A stretch of DNA of 64,000 bases, from contig NHNW01000008.1 in NCBI GenBank assembly GCA_002786025.1, positions 124,001 through 188,000 on the forward strand, read 5' to 3'. Of this stretch, positions 53,994-64,000 are shown in pieces. The notes beneath the pieces were generated by a model. That model worked only from the letters and a program-made list of their open reading frames with translations. It had not been told where the DNA came from and searched no databases. The DNA comes from Zasmidium citrigriseum. Its lineage: Eukaryota > Ascomycota > Dothideomycetes > Mycosphaerellales > Mycosphaerellaceae. The position numbers and the translations under genes are program-made. Position 1 is the stretch's first letter. Each line of letters begins with the position of its first letter.

Positions 53994-55313
53994 TGCGTTG
54001 CGTGGATGGTTGTGGTTTGGTGGGGATTGATCGAGAGTGGTGATGTTGTTTTCACTGAGGAGCGTGTGTGGTTGTGGCGTGTTGGGTTGTGGGTTGTTTG
54101 GTGGTGGTGTGCACATGCGTGAGCGCCGCGAGGAACACCTCCTCCGCCCGGGGACGCCTTGAACGCTGCGGGATGGTGCTGCAATGGCCTCACAATGCCT
54201 GCAATGCCTCGCATAGAGCCTGCACACCCCCAACACTCCTCTGAACCCTCACATTCACCTGCACGACACCCTTCAACGACTACCAATGCCCACACCCTCC
54301 TCTGCGACCACCACTCTCCCTGCGGGCAGACTCCTCGCACAAGATTGGCCAAGTCCGCAGGGTCCAATCTTGTCTACATAAGGCGCGCTGAGTTCCTACC
54401 TCTCACCCAATCAATGGGTCACAGGTACGTTGAAATCTTTCTTTACTTCTCTTGGCGCAATGGTATGGCGTGGCATTTGGCAAGCGAGCGAGCGAGCGAA
54501 CGAGCACCGACCGATCGAACGACACAAAAATCCTTTCTCTTAACCACTACGGGCTGGCAATCCCTGAATTAGTGGGAGAAAGGGTTCATCCTTGGGGCAC
54601 CGGCCCTAAGGTTTTGCCTTTTTGGTATGGTGTTTTGGGGTTTTGGGTGTTGGCTTTTTGCCCTGAACGATTGTAGTGCTCCAACGTAGGGAGTGGATGC
54701 CAGGAGTTTTGATGGAGGAGTTCCAGTATGACTCTCTCATGGACCGCATTGACTTTTTGGAGGTTCAAAGGTCGATGTGGTGGTGTTGTCGATTTTTGTG
54801 CTTGGAGCGGTGATGAAGCTGGCGGCTGCATATCGCTGACTCCTACGCCTCCGCAGCCACAGACGGCCAGCAGCACTGTCGCTTTACTGCTGTATGTCAA
54901 GATTCTTGTCACGAAGACTCAGAGCACCACAAGGAGCCAACGTCAAGGCAAGACGCTGTTGTCCGTTTCCGCAAGGAGAGGCGGCATTCACACGGCTTCA
55001 GACGTTTCCCACTGCTCGAAAGACCTGTTCGAACCACCACATCGTGAGGTTTCCAATTATCGGAGGAGTTTCATAACATCCATCGCAAACGCCTCGTCAA
55101 ATTCCTGAACGATTGCAGGGAGTGGTGAGCCCGTTATCGATTTTTGCAGCTGGTGAGGCCGTGAAGCTGCGCAGCCCTCGTCGATTCACCGGGCGCAAAA
55201 CACCTCCGGCGCAGTCACCTCCTCTTCTCCGCCAACCACCACCAGCAACAAGCCCCCATACACCATCTCAGTACCACCGACACACCATCAATCTTCGAGA
55301 ACAGCACGGCAAG
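53994..55313. other. Intergenic region, about 1.3 kb
   Basis: Contains a GAGC-type tetranucleotide tract at 54483-54503. A plus-strand frame near 54728-55108 has no recognisable content. No gene is supported. Confidence 0.35.
54483..54503. repeat. Tetranucleotide microsatellite (GCGA)n
   Basis: About five tandem GCGA units, the last one degenerate (GCGAGCGAGCGAGCGAACGAG). Confidence 0.7.
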
Positions 55314-55582
55314 ATGAAGCTCTTCGCCCTCATCACGCAGACCATCACCGCGGCGCACCGTAAGGTGTCCGTCACAATCGCGCCCAAGACTTTCAAGGCG
55401 CAGGCAAAGGGCCAGGAGAAGCCCTGCCTCATGGACAGCGTCCGTGCTCGGCGCCAGGAGAAGGCGATGCGAGACTGGGTAAGATCTCCTCGAGGGCATT
55501 GTCTGCCATGGAACAAAGAGAGGATGCTAATCGGACAAAGGAGCGTGGCCCGCCTCCTTCTCCTCCGCATACTCCGTTTTGA
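55314..55582 (+). CDS. Possible small two-exon protein, 68 aa
   Basis: Exons 55314-55478 and 55541-55582 are joined by a 62-base intron with GTAAGA donor, a GCTAATC branch-like site near 55526 and an AAAG acceptor. The product starts MKLFALITQTITAAHRKVSV, is rich in Lys and Arg in the middle (FKAQAKGQEKPCLMD, RARRQEKAMRDW) and ends ERGPPPSPPHTPF. The ATG context GCAAGATG is good, and a 5' leader without ATGs precedes it. The N terminus is only weakly hydrophobic, so secretion is doubtful. No family is recognised. Confidence 0.45.
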
Positions 55583-57978
55583 AGGTATCGATGACCGGAT
55601 AGGATGCCTGGAAGAAGGCTGGGAAGATGAGACGCTGGAAGCACCGGCACAGGCCCACCAAGACGGTACGTTGCATGATACAGCTGGTCAAGGGCGTCAT
55701 TCTTCGCCTCGAGGCTTTCCTCGGTCCTTTGAAGCCTTTGAAGAACAGAAATCGAGGCAGATGATCCAGACTCCGAGAGTCGTATTATGTATATGTCGTT
55801 CAAGGGCTAACCGGGCAATGACACAGGATACCACAGCACGACGGGCGTCTGATTGCCTCGATATCCGTGGAAGTTGTCGAGAGGAACATTGGCATGCTCC
55901 AGGGCTACAGTAGAATGCTTACATTCTCCGAATATGTACCTACGAGACTCTACGTACGACTCGAACGCTGCGCTGGTGGATGCAGGAAGGCATATTGCAG
56001 CCATCACGAAAGCCACGAAATGTCCTCTTGCAAGCCAGCACGCGATACAGCCGTGCGTACGTCGCAAAATGTGTCCTTTTCTCGTCTCTTCCCAGCCGAA
56101 ACTCGAGTCTCCGAGTTCTCTTCATGCCCATTGCCCCAGAACAATATCTCTTTCTATGCAAGCAGCTGCATGTCCCCAACGCTCTTCGACGCATTCGTCT
56201 CTTCACCCCTGCTTTTCTCTTCTGCACCTCCGAAAGACATCTGCTTGTTATCTCGCGCACCTATTTCGGAACGCATTGTTTTCTTATGGAATGGCAATGG
56301 AATCATACAAACGGTGCAATGTGAAAGCAGGAGGGAGGAGTTGAGGTGAGGTCAAAATTCAATCTCCACTTTCCCCGGTCCCCGGTCATCTCTTCGGATC
56401 CTGGGGAGGTGGCTGGGTTCCTCCTCCTCCTCCTCCATCATCCTCACCAGTCTTCTCTGACATCGACAACAAGCAGCAAAAGTCAGCGGGGCGTTTAACA
56501 TCCATTCAGGAGACCTCCACACATGTCATGAGGCAAAAAGGGATCGCTCTTGGGCTTCCAGAGGCCGTCGCCATGTGCCTTGGCCGCAACCGTTGTCTTG
56601 GCTGCCAAAGGAAATTCTCCGAGGCCGCGACGACATGCCAAGGTCTATACATCATCGCTATCATGGAGGCGAATGTGAGAAGGCCGTCTTGAACGGCAGA
56701 GAAATGTCTTCCGCGGTGCGATAAAACAATTACGACGACAAGACTGCTATGGCGTTGGAGTCCGAAAAGAGGCTTCAGGACTTGGCGTCTCGCATCCTGC
56801 AACAATCATCATCTGCAGTGCCATGGCTGGATCTCCTCTCCGCACGGTTCCAGTGAGAGTTGTCGTTCTAGGCGCATTCTGCAATAGCCACTGCAGCGGC
56901 TGAGAGCTCCTCTTCCCGCGGAAGACGATGTTGCCACGCTCAATTGCAATTCATCATAGAAGGCGGCCACAGCATGGGGACCCGGTCTTAGGACGACGCC
57001 AAAAGCTTCTGGTCGACCTTGGGCAGCTATCAATCTCTGAGACTTCTGTGCGAGCTATCTCTTCAGCAGTCCATCGTGAACGCTTGCTGTTCAGGCTCGC
57101 CGCCCGAGAGTTCATGTTAGCTAAGCTGTGGACAAAGCATCTATCATGGCTGCATGTGAGACGCCTTAACATGACTGAGCAGATCGCAGTATGGTCGGAC
57201 AAAGACGCCAATGTCGTCAGCTCCCGCATCGCCATGGAATGGTCTGGGTCTTGAGCTCAAGAGAAGCTAGAGGGAGCTTGACTACTCATCGCTGAGAGTT
57301 TATCCTAACTGCCAAGTTCAGCTTCCTATTGCGGTACTTGGCGACTACATCTGATCCGAACTAAACTGCATGCAGCTGAGTACCAACCTGGTCTCTTACT
57401 ATGCCGAGTATCGCCAACACCGCCATGCCCACGTTGTGTATGACACGCGCATGCTGCGCCCCAGAATATCTGAAGCTAAGCCTGGCAAGTTCCGACGACC
57501 ATTCACACAGACCTCACGCTCGGGTCCCTTTCTCATGATCCGCCTCAACGACCTCCTATGCCCAGCAGTGCCAACACCGCCGAGTGCGCGCTCCGCTGGA
57601 CGGCTGCTCTCCCTTCCGCCTTGACTGCTCGAGCGAGCCCGAGAGTCAGACGCTTTGTATGCACTCCTCACCAATTCACGGAACGAATTCCAAATGTACC
57701 TCTACTCCGTGGGCATGGCATACGAAGATCCTCATGAATCGCTTGGGACGCCCAGGATGCACTGTGCCTTACGCCAATGCTCACGACGTAAGACTCCTGC
57801 CATGGGAGTATGATGGCGAGGCGGCTTCCACCAGCAGGCCGCACATAAGTATTCAAAGCTCGCTCTTGGTCCTGTATCTCATCACACCATCAGCAACAGC
57901 ATCAAACAACAGTCACCAATCGTTTCCACTCAATCTTTCAACAGCCAATCAACCAAACACCAATAATCTTTATTCATA
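55583..57978. other. Long intergenic region, about 2.4 kb
   Basis: Plus-strand frames at 55853-56349 and minus-strand frames at 56506-57235 overlap and have no recognisable product. A (CTC)n tract lies at 56420-56437. The last 200 bases, rich in CAA/ACA with a TATTCATA before the ATG, are the leader of the CHRD gene. Confidence 0.35.
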
Positions 57979-58717
57979 ATGAAGACCTCCGTCATCGCCC
58001 TCTCCCTCTTCTCGGCTGTCGCCATCGCTCTCCCTGAGGCCCATGGCGGCTGGGGTGGCCGCGGTGGATGGGATGGCAAGGGAAAGGACCACGGCTGGGG
58101 CAAGGGCGGCTGGAAGGGCAAGGACAAGGGCTCGGTAGGACATGACAGACAACTGTTGATGATGTGAGGCAAAGTTAACATCGCCTCTCAGGACTACTGG
58201 AAGTTCACCTCCACCTTCAAGGTGAAGGCTACCCCTGACCAAGTCGTCAACGGCACGACCCCAACCGGAGGCCAGCCCGTAAGTCCACACAATCCCCATC
58301 CCACAACTCGACATCATGAACTAACCCTCTTCCCAGGGTGCCGTCGGCTACTACGAATTCGGCCTCAACTCCGAGAAAAACTTCATCTGCTACAACATCC
58401 GCATCACCGGTCTCGGCACCGCAACCTACCAATCCGCCGCCGACACCTCGACGCACATCCACGAGGCCGCCCGCGGCCAGTCCGGCCCACCACGTCTCGC
58501 CTTCCCCAACCCAGCCTACGAGGGCAGCCCCGACGACCGCATCAGCATCGGATGTCTTCAGGCACCGTTCCAGACTGGTATCCTTGACACTACCACGGGC
58601 ATTGACACGGGCAAGGACTTCAGCGTTGCGGAGATTGAGCAGAACCCGAGCATGTTCTTTGCTGATGTGCACACCAATGTTGCTGTGCCTGGTGCTGTTC
58701 GTGGGCAGTTGGCTTAG
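57979..58717 (+). CDS. Secreted CHRD-domain protein with Gly/Lys-rich N terminus
   Basis: Three phase-0 exons, 57979-58134, 58192-58278 and 58337-58717, give 207 residues. Residues 1-18 are a signal peptide (MKTSVIALSLFSAVAIALP). Residues 22-52 are a Gly/Trp/Lys/His-rich low-complexity segment of WGGRGGWDGKGKDHGWGKGG type. The remaining part is a CHRD (chordin-like) domain: FTSTFKVKATPDQVVNGT, VGYYEFGLNSEKNFICYNIRITGL, THIHEAARGQSGPPRLAFPNP, and the ending FFADVHTNVAVPGAVRGQLA. In this family TxHIHxG-type and F-x-NVHT-x-PGAxRGQ-type motifs are the signature. Such proteins are secreted and surface-associated; their ligand is generally unknown. The second exon is only 87 bases. Confidence 0.88.
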
Positions 58718-60861
58718 ATGACGGTGTAGCATGTAGTTGAGGGGATGGGTGGGAGACATAATTGTAATTCGTTACTTTGATCTTGGATCACATATCATGG
58801 ACATATTACGCTTTTACGGCAGACCTGATCATTCGTTCTCACACAAGAGTTTCAGCTACGTCGGACCATTGAGAGATTTGTTCGACTTGAATCAGTGATT
58901 TGGCGGTCCAGTCTGCCCCGTCCAGACTGTACTGATGATTGAGGCAGTTCGTAGTACAGGGAACTGGTCTTCATCGATCCTTACTTTTAGCCAGCCCATA
59001 GTACAGATCTAGTACAACACCCTTGATCGATCCGAACATGAGCTTTTATCTTTCATTCCTGGGCTGTGCCTCTTCTAAGCATATGTTCTGCTCATTGGAT
59101 TTGAAAAGGTGTAACTTGGTGCGTCATGTCCGATCTAGTCTGTACTGAACCGCATTGCTTGATCACTCTTCAATCAACCCATGTCGCGGGCGATTTACTG
59201 ACTGGAGCGGAGTGTGGAGACCACTCTTGACCGCTTCCTCTTCTCACCACGCTCCTCGTATAGCTCACAGATGAAGGTCAAGTAAAGAATTCTTTCTGCG
59301 CAGAGCATGGTACCAAAGTCTTAAGACTCACACAAGACGTTCTGCATAATTCGTATTATCAAAGTCATCTTGGCCCTTCTTACTACCACCATCAGCCTGT
59401 CCAAGTTTTTCGCATCTTGTTCTTCGTATCTTACATACTTATACGAGCTTTCAACTTTGCAGATGAATCCTTAGTCAAGAATCCTCGATGGCCGATCGAT
59501 TGCCGCTATTTCTCCTTTCTCCGCGGTTCGATTGACTCCAAACCTTGTAATTTGATCGCGTGTGGCACAGCAGTAGCAGGACGGTCAGACGGCTACGGTC
59601 TTGGCTCGCTAGTATACTAGAAACGGTCGTCTATATGTTGGTTTTTGCTTTTCGTCTTCAAGCTGGCCAGTAGCAAGCGGCGCTTATAGGACATCTTCTA
59701 TTAGACTTCCTTAGAAACGACTCTGTAAGACAAAAAGAACCGACCATTGGATGTTACCTGCCTAGACGGTCCAGCGCTGACCACTTTAGCCAGATCCTGC
59801 GGCAAACCTTGACCTTTCCAGCATCTGGCTTGCGTGCTTCCGTCGATATCCATCTGGAGCTTATCTTGCTTGGAGTGGGATTCGTGGGGCGGCCGGATCC
59901 TTCCTCCACATGGGAACCACACGACATCTTGTTATGGCCAATGAGCGAAATACGCCGATGCGCGTATCGACTTAGGCCGGCATTGGGTCCGCGAAGGATT
60001 GAAACCGGATGAATGCAATGTGGTAGCCGCATGCCGTAATACCCGGGACAATGTCAACCCAACACACGCTTGGGTCCACTTGTCTCTATCAAGCTTTGCA
60101 GAAGCATGAGACTAGGACTTTCTTGATCGTGAAGCGAGTATCTGTGCCTTCGATATGGTATGGTTTCCCTTAGCAGGCAAGACCGGCAAAATCTTGTGAG
60201 GCGTTCGGCAGGAGTTGCACTTGTACTGGATTGAGGTATTCGTCAGGCTACGACCACATGTAGCCGGGATGATGAGTAGCTAGGGCTTTGTAACTCGGCG
60301 ATGTGCAGATACCGAGCCGTGAGACTTACTCGATGGCGAGTTTCGCAATGAGCGACCACTTCGTGGTCGTGGTTGCATCCAGCGTTACGTACTTCGATTT
60401 CCACGACTGTGCCGCTTTCGTACAAGATACTGACTTTGGGCAAGATCGTTGAATCCTCCCTCGCGTGGCGACATGTGCGCTGACAGACGTTGATGTTAAA
60501 GAGTCGCTTGCCCCACGCGATCGATCGATCGATCGATTCTCCATTGATGAGCGGCTACTCGTCCTCTCGAGGCAAGTAGTTGTTCGTACGAACACATGGG
60601 CGGCGCATTTCTTCGAGCAGGATTCGAAGGAGCAGAGAAATGCACCTGGTGCTCCAACCAACATCTACCACTCTGAGCCGCACACGTGCAGCGCTGCAAA
60701 ATCGATCGGTCGATTTCCGATCTTGCGTGGATAAGACAGATACGATATGTATTTGAACATCGTCGATAGCCCTGTCATCGTAGATGCTCATCACCCTTCG
60801 CGATCTTGACAGTTTTCGGTGCACAACCTTTGATCGATCTAACATCCGTGCCTGTGGAATC
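58718..60861. other. Long intergenic region, about 2.1 kb
   Basis: AT-richer than the neighbouring genes, with no supportable gene. It holds the promoter of the Zn2Cys6 regulator at its right end and a GATC tandem tract at 60519-60536. Confidence 0.4.
60519..60536. repeat. Palindromic (GATC)n tandem tract
   Basis: About four and a half GATC units in a row (GATCGATCGATCGATCGA), self-complementary and about 325 bases before the regulator ATG. Confidence 0.7.
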
Positions 60862-62049
60862 ATGCAGGCGAGCTCGTCACAGCCTCGCGTGCGCAATGCC
60901 TGCGAGGGATGTCACGAACGGAAGCAGCGGTGCGTCATTCCAGAGAGCGGCGGTTCCTGTGTGGCATGCCAGCAAGCTTCTCGATACTGCTGTAGGTATC
61001 CCTGACGATTACGACTGCAGTGGCTTCTGCATCACAGGGTCGATGTATCGAAGTATCGTCGTTTCAACGCTGACGTTGCTGGAACAGTCTTTCTGCCTCG
61101 TTCGAAAGCCGGCAGACCAAGGCGGTTGAAGTCGAATGACGACCCGTCAACGCTTCGCCAGCAGCGTCGAACCAGCTCCTTGGATCCATCAAGCATTCAT
61201 GCGCAGTCGGAACAATCCTCATTCAGTTTCGTCACCGAGCCGGCTCATACATCGTATTCAGACGCCACCTTCAGCTTCGATCAAGCAGCATTCGATTTCC
61301 CAAACGAACTTTACTCGGATCTGACCACCGGTAATAATCCTTTCTCGGATGCACTCATCGACCCGACCGTATCGTTTCCGCATTACAACTCCGATTCGAG
61401 TGACTCGTCCCGGGATGTATCCGCACAGCCACCTTCAGAATCGGCCACGATTCTTCTCGACAAGCTTGCCGAGCTCAGTCAAAGGCAACAAGACATGCGG
61501 AACGGATCCTGTGACGGCATCGCATTCTTGAAGCTTGTCGTTCCTTCACTAAGTGCTTTGAGTGCAGAAGGACTGACTGTCTCCAAGCGAGCAGCCCAAG
61601 CCAAGTGCAATCCAGATCTGGCCTTACTGGCTCTGACTTATGGAGCAATGCTTCGGACGGTCGAGGTTGCCACTCAAGTTCTGGGTGTGACCGAAATGCA
61701 AGTGTCGGAGCGGATGATGGTATGTGTCGCCTCTCCTCCTATGGCGGGTAGCGGCGGCAGCGTCTGGAGGTCGACCTCCTCGTCGAGTTCGAGCTCAAGT
61801 CAAGATGGGTCGATGGGCTCTGGCGAGAGCCATTTGGAAGCGACGAGCGCTCTTGACCTGGACTTGGTCTTGATGCTTCAGCAGCTTGACGTTGCGTTGA
61901 CGCAGGCGCAGATTTGTCTCAGTCAGTTGCGAGCGTTTCGAGATGCTTTCGATAGTGCTACGCCGTGGACCTTTGGGGATGTTCACGGTCGGGTATCGGG
62001 TCTCATAGGAGCCATTTGCCGCGGTTCTCATGGATGGGAGGAGTCTTGA
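60862..62049 (+). CDS. Zn(II)2Cys6 transcription factor, AflR-like layout
   Basis: Two exons, 60862-60995 and 61038-62049, with a 42-base intron (GTATCC...CACAG), give 381 residues. The binuclear zinc cluster is at the N terminus: CEGCHERKQRC, then eight residues, then CVACQQASRYC, the C-x2-C-x6-C-x8-C-x2-C-x6-C pattern. Exon 2 first encodes a basic linker (SKYRRFNAD, SKAGRPRRLKS), as in AflR-type regulators where a GRPR-like linker follows the cluster. The rest is Ser/Asp-rich (possible activation region), then helical (LDKLAELSQRQQ, PDLALLALTYGAMLRTVEVATQVLG, LQQLDVALTQAQICLSQLRAF). The C-terminal helical part resembles AflR-domain regulators of polyketide clusters, but this is judged by eye. 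The start at MQASSSQP is chosen because the cluster follows within 15 residues. It is convergent with an MFS exporter gene. Confidence 0.82.
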
Positions 62050-62447
62050 GCATGCTTTTATCTTTGCAGTGAGGTGTAGATGAATGCACATAGCTTTGAA
62101 TATGGGAGTGGCGTTATTGTGGTGCGTTGTCTTAGGAGGAAGAAGGGAGGAAGAACTTCGAAAGCAAGCTAGATGGAATCAGCGAGTGCACAGATCCCTT
62201 CCAGTCACATGACTATCTGAGTCAACTCATAACATCATTCGGTAATATACGAAGGTCCTTGAAAAGCATTGATCGTAACCTACGTGTTGCCATAGCCGTT
62301 GACAAGTACTGAGAGTTGTACATTTCCAATCAAAGACGATCATGTGATATGAGGTCTGTGCTTCCCCTACCTATTCCTAGCGGGCTCCTCCTTCCTCCAC
62401 ACTATCACAGATTTCAAATCCTGCATATCGCTCTTTGACCTTAGAGC
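62050..62447. other. Convergent 3' ends of the regulator and MFS genes
   Basis: 398 bases; 3' UTRs expected. Contains ATCATGTGATATG near 62340. No gene was seen. Confidence 0.4.
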
Positions 62448-64000
62448 TCACACTTGCTCTCCCAAGTTCGCTGCGTTCTTCTCACGATTTGCCTTCTCTG
62501 TCACCTCGTTGATGGCCGCCATGAGCTCAGCCTTGCGCCTTGCAACGCTCGGCGGGTGTCGCTGCCATGTAAAGACCGAAGCCACGAGTCCCGCAGCCGC
62601 AATGTAAGTGCAAACCCTCAGACTGGCATTGAAGGAGCTCGAAAATACGTCTCGAACGGCTGTGATCTGGTCAGGGGACAAGTGCTCCAGCAAGGCAGAA
62701 GATGTCTGCAGGGAGTCGATTTCAGGTTGTGAGAGGATGCTCTGCAGCTGAGAGGTCTTGTCATGAAAGATCGCGCTGGACGCTGCTATGCCAATCGCTC
62801 CGCCCCTGAGGAAAATGGTGAGTGATTGTTTGAAACATCGACAAGTTGATGATCAGCTTACAAGACTCGAGCTTGAGCAACCAGTCCCTGAGCAACCGCT
62901 GTCGAGCAAGTTAGCATGTTATACTTGGGGGACCAAAACGTTATGGTACATACCATGATCACGGAAGTCCACCTGCAGAGTGGTCATGATGCTGATACTC
63001 GAGAGCGTCATACCAGATCCCAGACCAACGAGCACTTGGTATCCATACACCTGAGGCGGCGGATGGAGGTCATCCGGTAGCGTCGATAAAAGCCCATCAC
63101 CGATCAAGATCAGGACTCCAGCGGCCACGAAGGTCTGAAACGTATTGTTGCGAACCGTTGAGAATAGCCCGCCAACGCAGGATCCCACGGCCATCGCACC
63201 CAAGAGCGGCAGCAAGTGAAGTCCGGCCAGCGCAGGATTATCGAGATTGACGATTTGGAAGCGTAATGGAATGTTGAAGATGCAAATGAGCAGCGAGAAG
63301 CCGGTGAGAATCGTCGATCTATATTCACCCTCATTGTCAGCGAGCCGATTCTAACTTTTGACCAGAGGTCAACGTACACGATGCCTGCGACCATCACTCG
63401 ACTGGTCATCACACGGGAAGGCATAGTCATGGCCATACCATCACCCCATCGCTTGTTGGCAAAGATCTCCCAGGCCATCAGGCAGAGGCCAGAGACGCAG
63501 CCGAACGTAATGGTGCAAATGACCACTGGTGAAGACCATGGGAATGCACCAACACCGCCTTCTTGGAGACCGAAGACGAATAATGTCAAAGCAGCGGTCA
63601 TGAAACCAGCTCCGAGGAAGTCGATCTCAGAGATGCGTCGTTGAATGAGATCGTAGCCTCGCAGTCCCTTTGGCCAAGCAATAATGAACGCTACGAATGG
63701 AATGATGCCGACAGGTCCACTGCGATGCAGTCAATCACATTATCCCTCTCGTGCGATCGAAAGGTTTCACTTACTTGAGCCAGAAGATCCATCGCCACTG
63801 TGCGTACTGAGCGATGACACCACCCAAAATCGGGCCAAGAGCGCCAGCAATCGCCACAGACATGCCGATGATGCTGGAAACGTACGGCATCATCTTCGGT
63901 GGGCTTACTTCCGGGAAGATCACGACAGCCATGGCGTAGAGGCCTGATCCACCGACACCTTGCAAAGCACGACAGGCAATGAGAGTGGCGACGTTTTGGG
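62448..64000 (-). CDS. MFS transporter, DHA2 (14-helix) family, 5' end beyond window
   Basis: Five exons lie in the window: 64000-63775 (partial), 63719-63378, 63318-62954, 62898-62862 (37 bases) and 62805-62448. All junctions keep frame, and together they encode about 440 C-terminal residues. The visible part starts near helix 4 (LQGVGGSGLYAMAVVIFPEV, motif C-like GALGPILGGVIAQYAQWRWIFW) and continues with GPVGIIPFVAFIIAWP, LTLFVFGLQEGG, LLPLLGAMAVGSC, GVLILIGDGLLS, LVGLGSGMTLSSISI and a final helix before a Lys/Glu-rich tail. The GLGSGM and QGLVAQARVLGGAIGIA blocks are typical of fungal DHA2 exporters such as aflatoxin-cluster AflT relatives. It exports small molecules across the plasma membrane; its neighbour, a Zn2Cys6 regulator, suggests a metabolite pathway. 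The N terminus is off the window. Confidence 0.88.

Overview
The window is nuclear DNA of a filamentous ascomycete. Genes carry short GT-AG introns of about 42-63 bases, the gene set is fungal (Ecm33, Mnn9/Anp1 mannosyltransferase, Zn2Cys6 regulator, NRPS-like reductase), and genes are dense except for a few gaps. The style suggests Dothideomycetes, possibly Mycosphaerellales/Capnodiales, but that is inference. No tRNA, rRNA, CRISPR, intact transposon or telomere repeat was recognised.

Layout. 0-9 kb: the 3' end of an unknown gene, an MHYT-domain membrane protein, a small Cys/Tyr-rich ORF and a secreted GH18-like protein. 9.3-16.5 kb: five head-to-tail minus-strand paralogues (here called A to E). 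Each has an N-terminal YW motif, two SAP-like helical segments and a 2EXR/F-box-like core. 17-29 kb: housekeeping genes, namely a mitochondrial NAD+-type carrier, QCR7, a 3-methyladenine DNA glycosylase, a GT62 mannosyltransferase, a C2HC-finger protein and an ECM33-type GPI protein. 31.5-33.7 kb: two more paralogues (L, internally deleted, and M). 34.5-39.4 kb: an SMN orthologue, NADP-glutamate dehydrogenase and mitochondrial malonyl-CoA:ACP transacylase. 41-48.5 kb: a secreted DUF3237-like protein, a distant 2EXR gene (R), and a divergent pair of an adenylate-forming reductase and a DHA1 MFS transporter. 48.5-58 kb: a gene-poor block with only a few small ORFs and a short diverged repeat. 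58-64 kb: a secreted CHRD protein, a Zn2Cys6 regulator and a DHA2 MFS exporter that runs off the window.

The most unusual content is the A-E/L/M/R family: a local expansion with a repeated domain plan, a shared intron position in A and B, a duplicated promoter segment in front of A and B, and one copy (L) missing the core. The reductase/transporter pair and the regulator/exporter pair may be small secondary-metabolism modules. The rest is ordinary housekeeping or cell-surface content.
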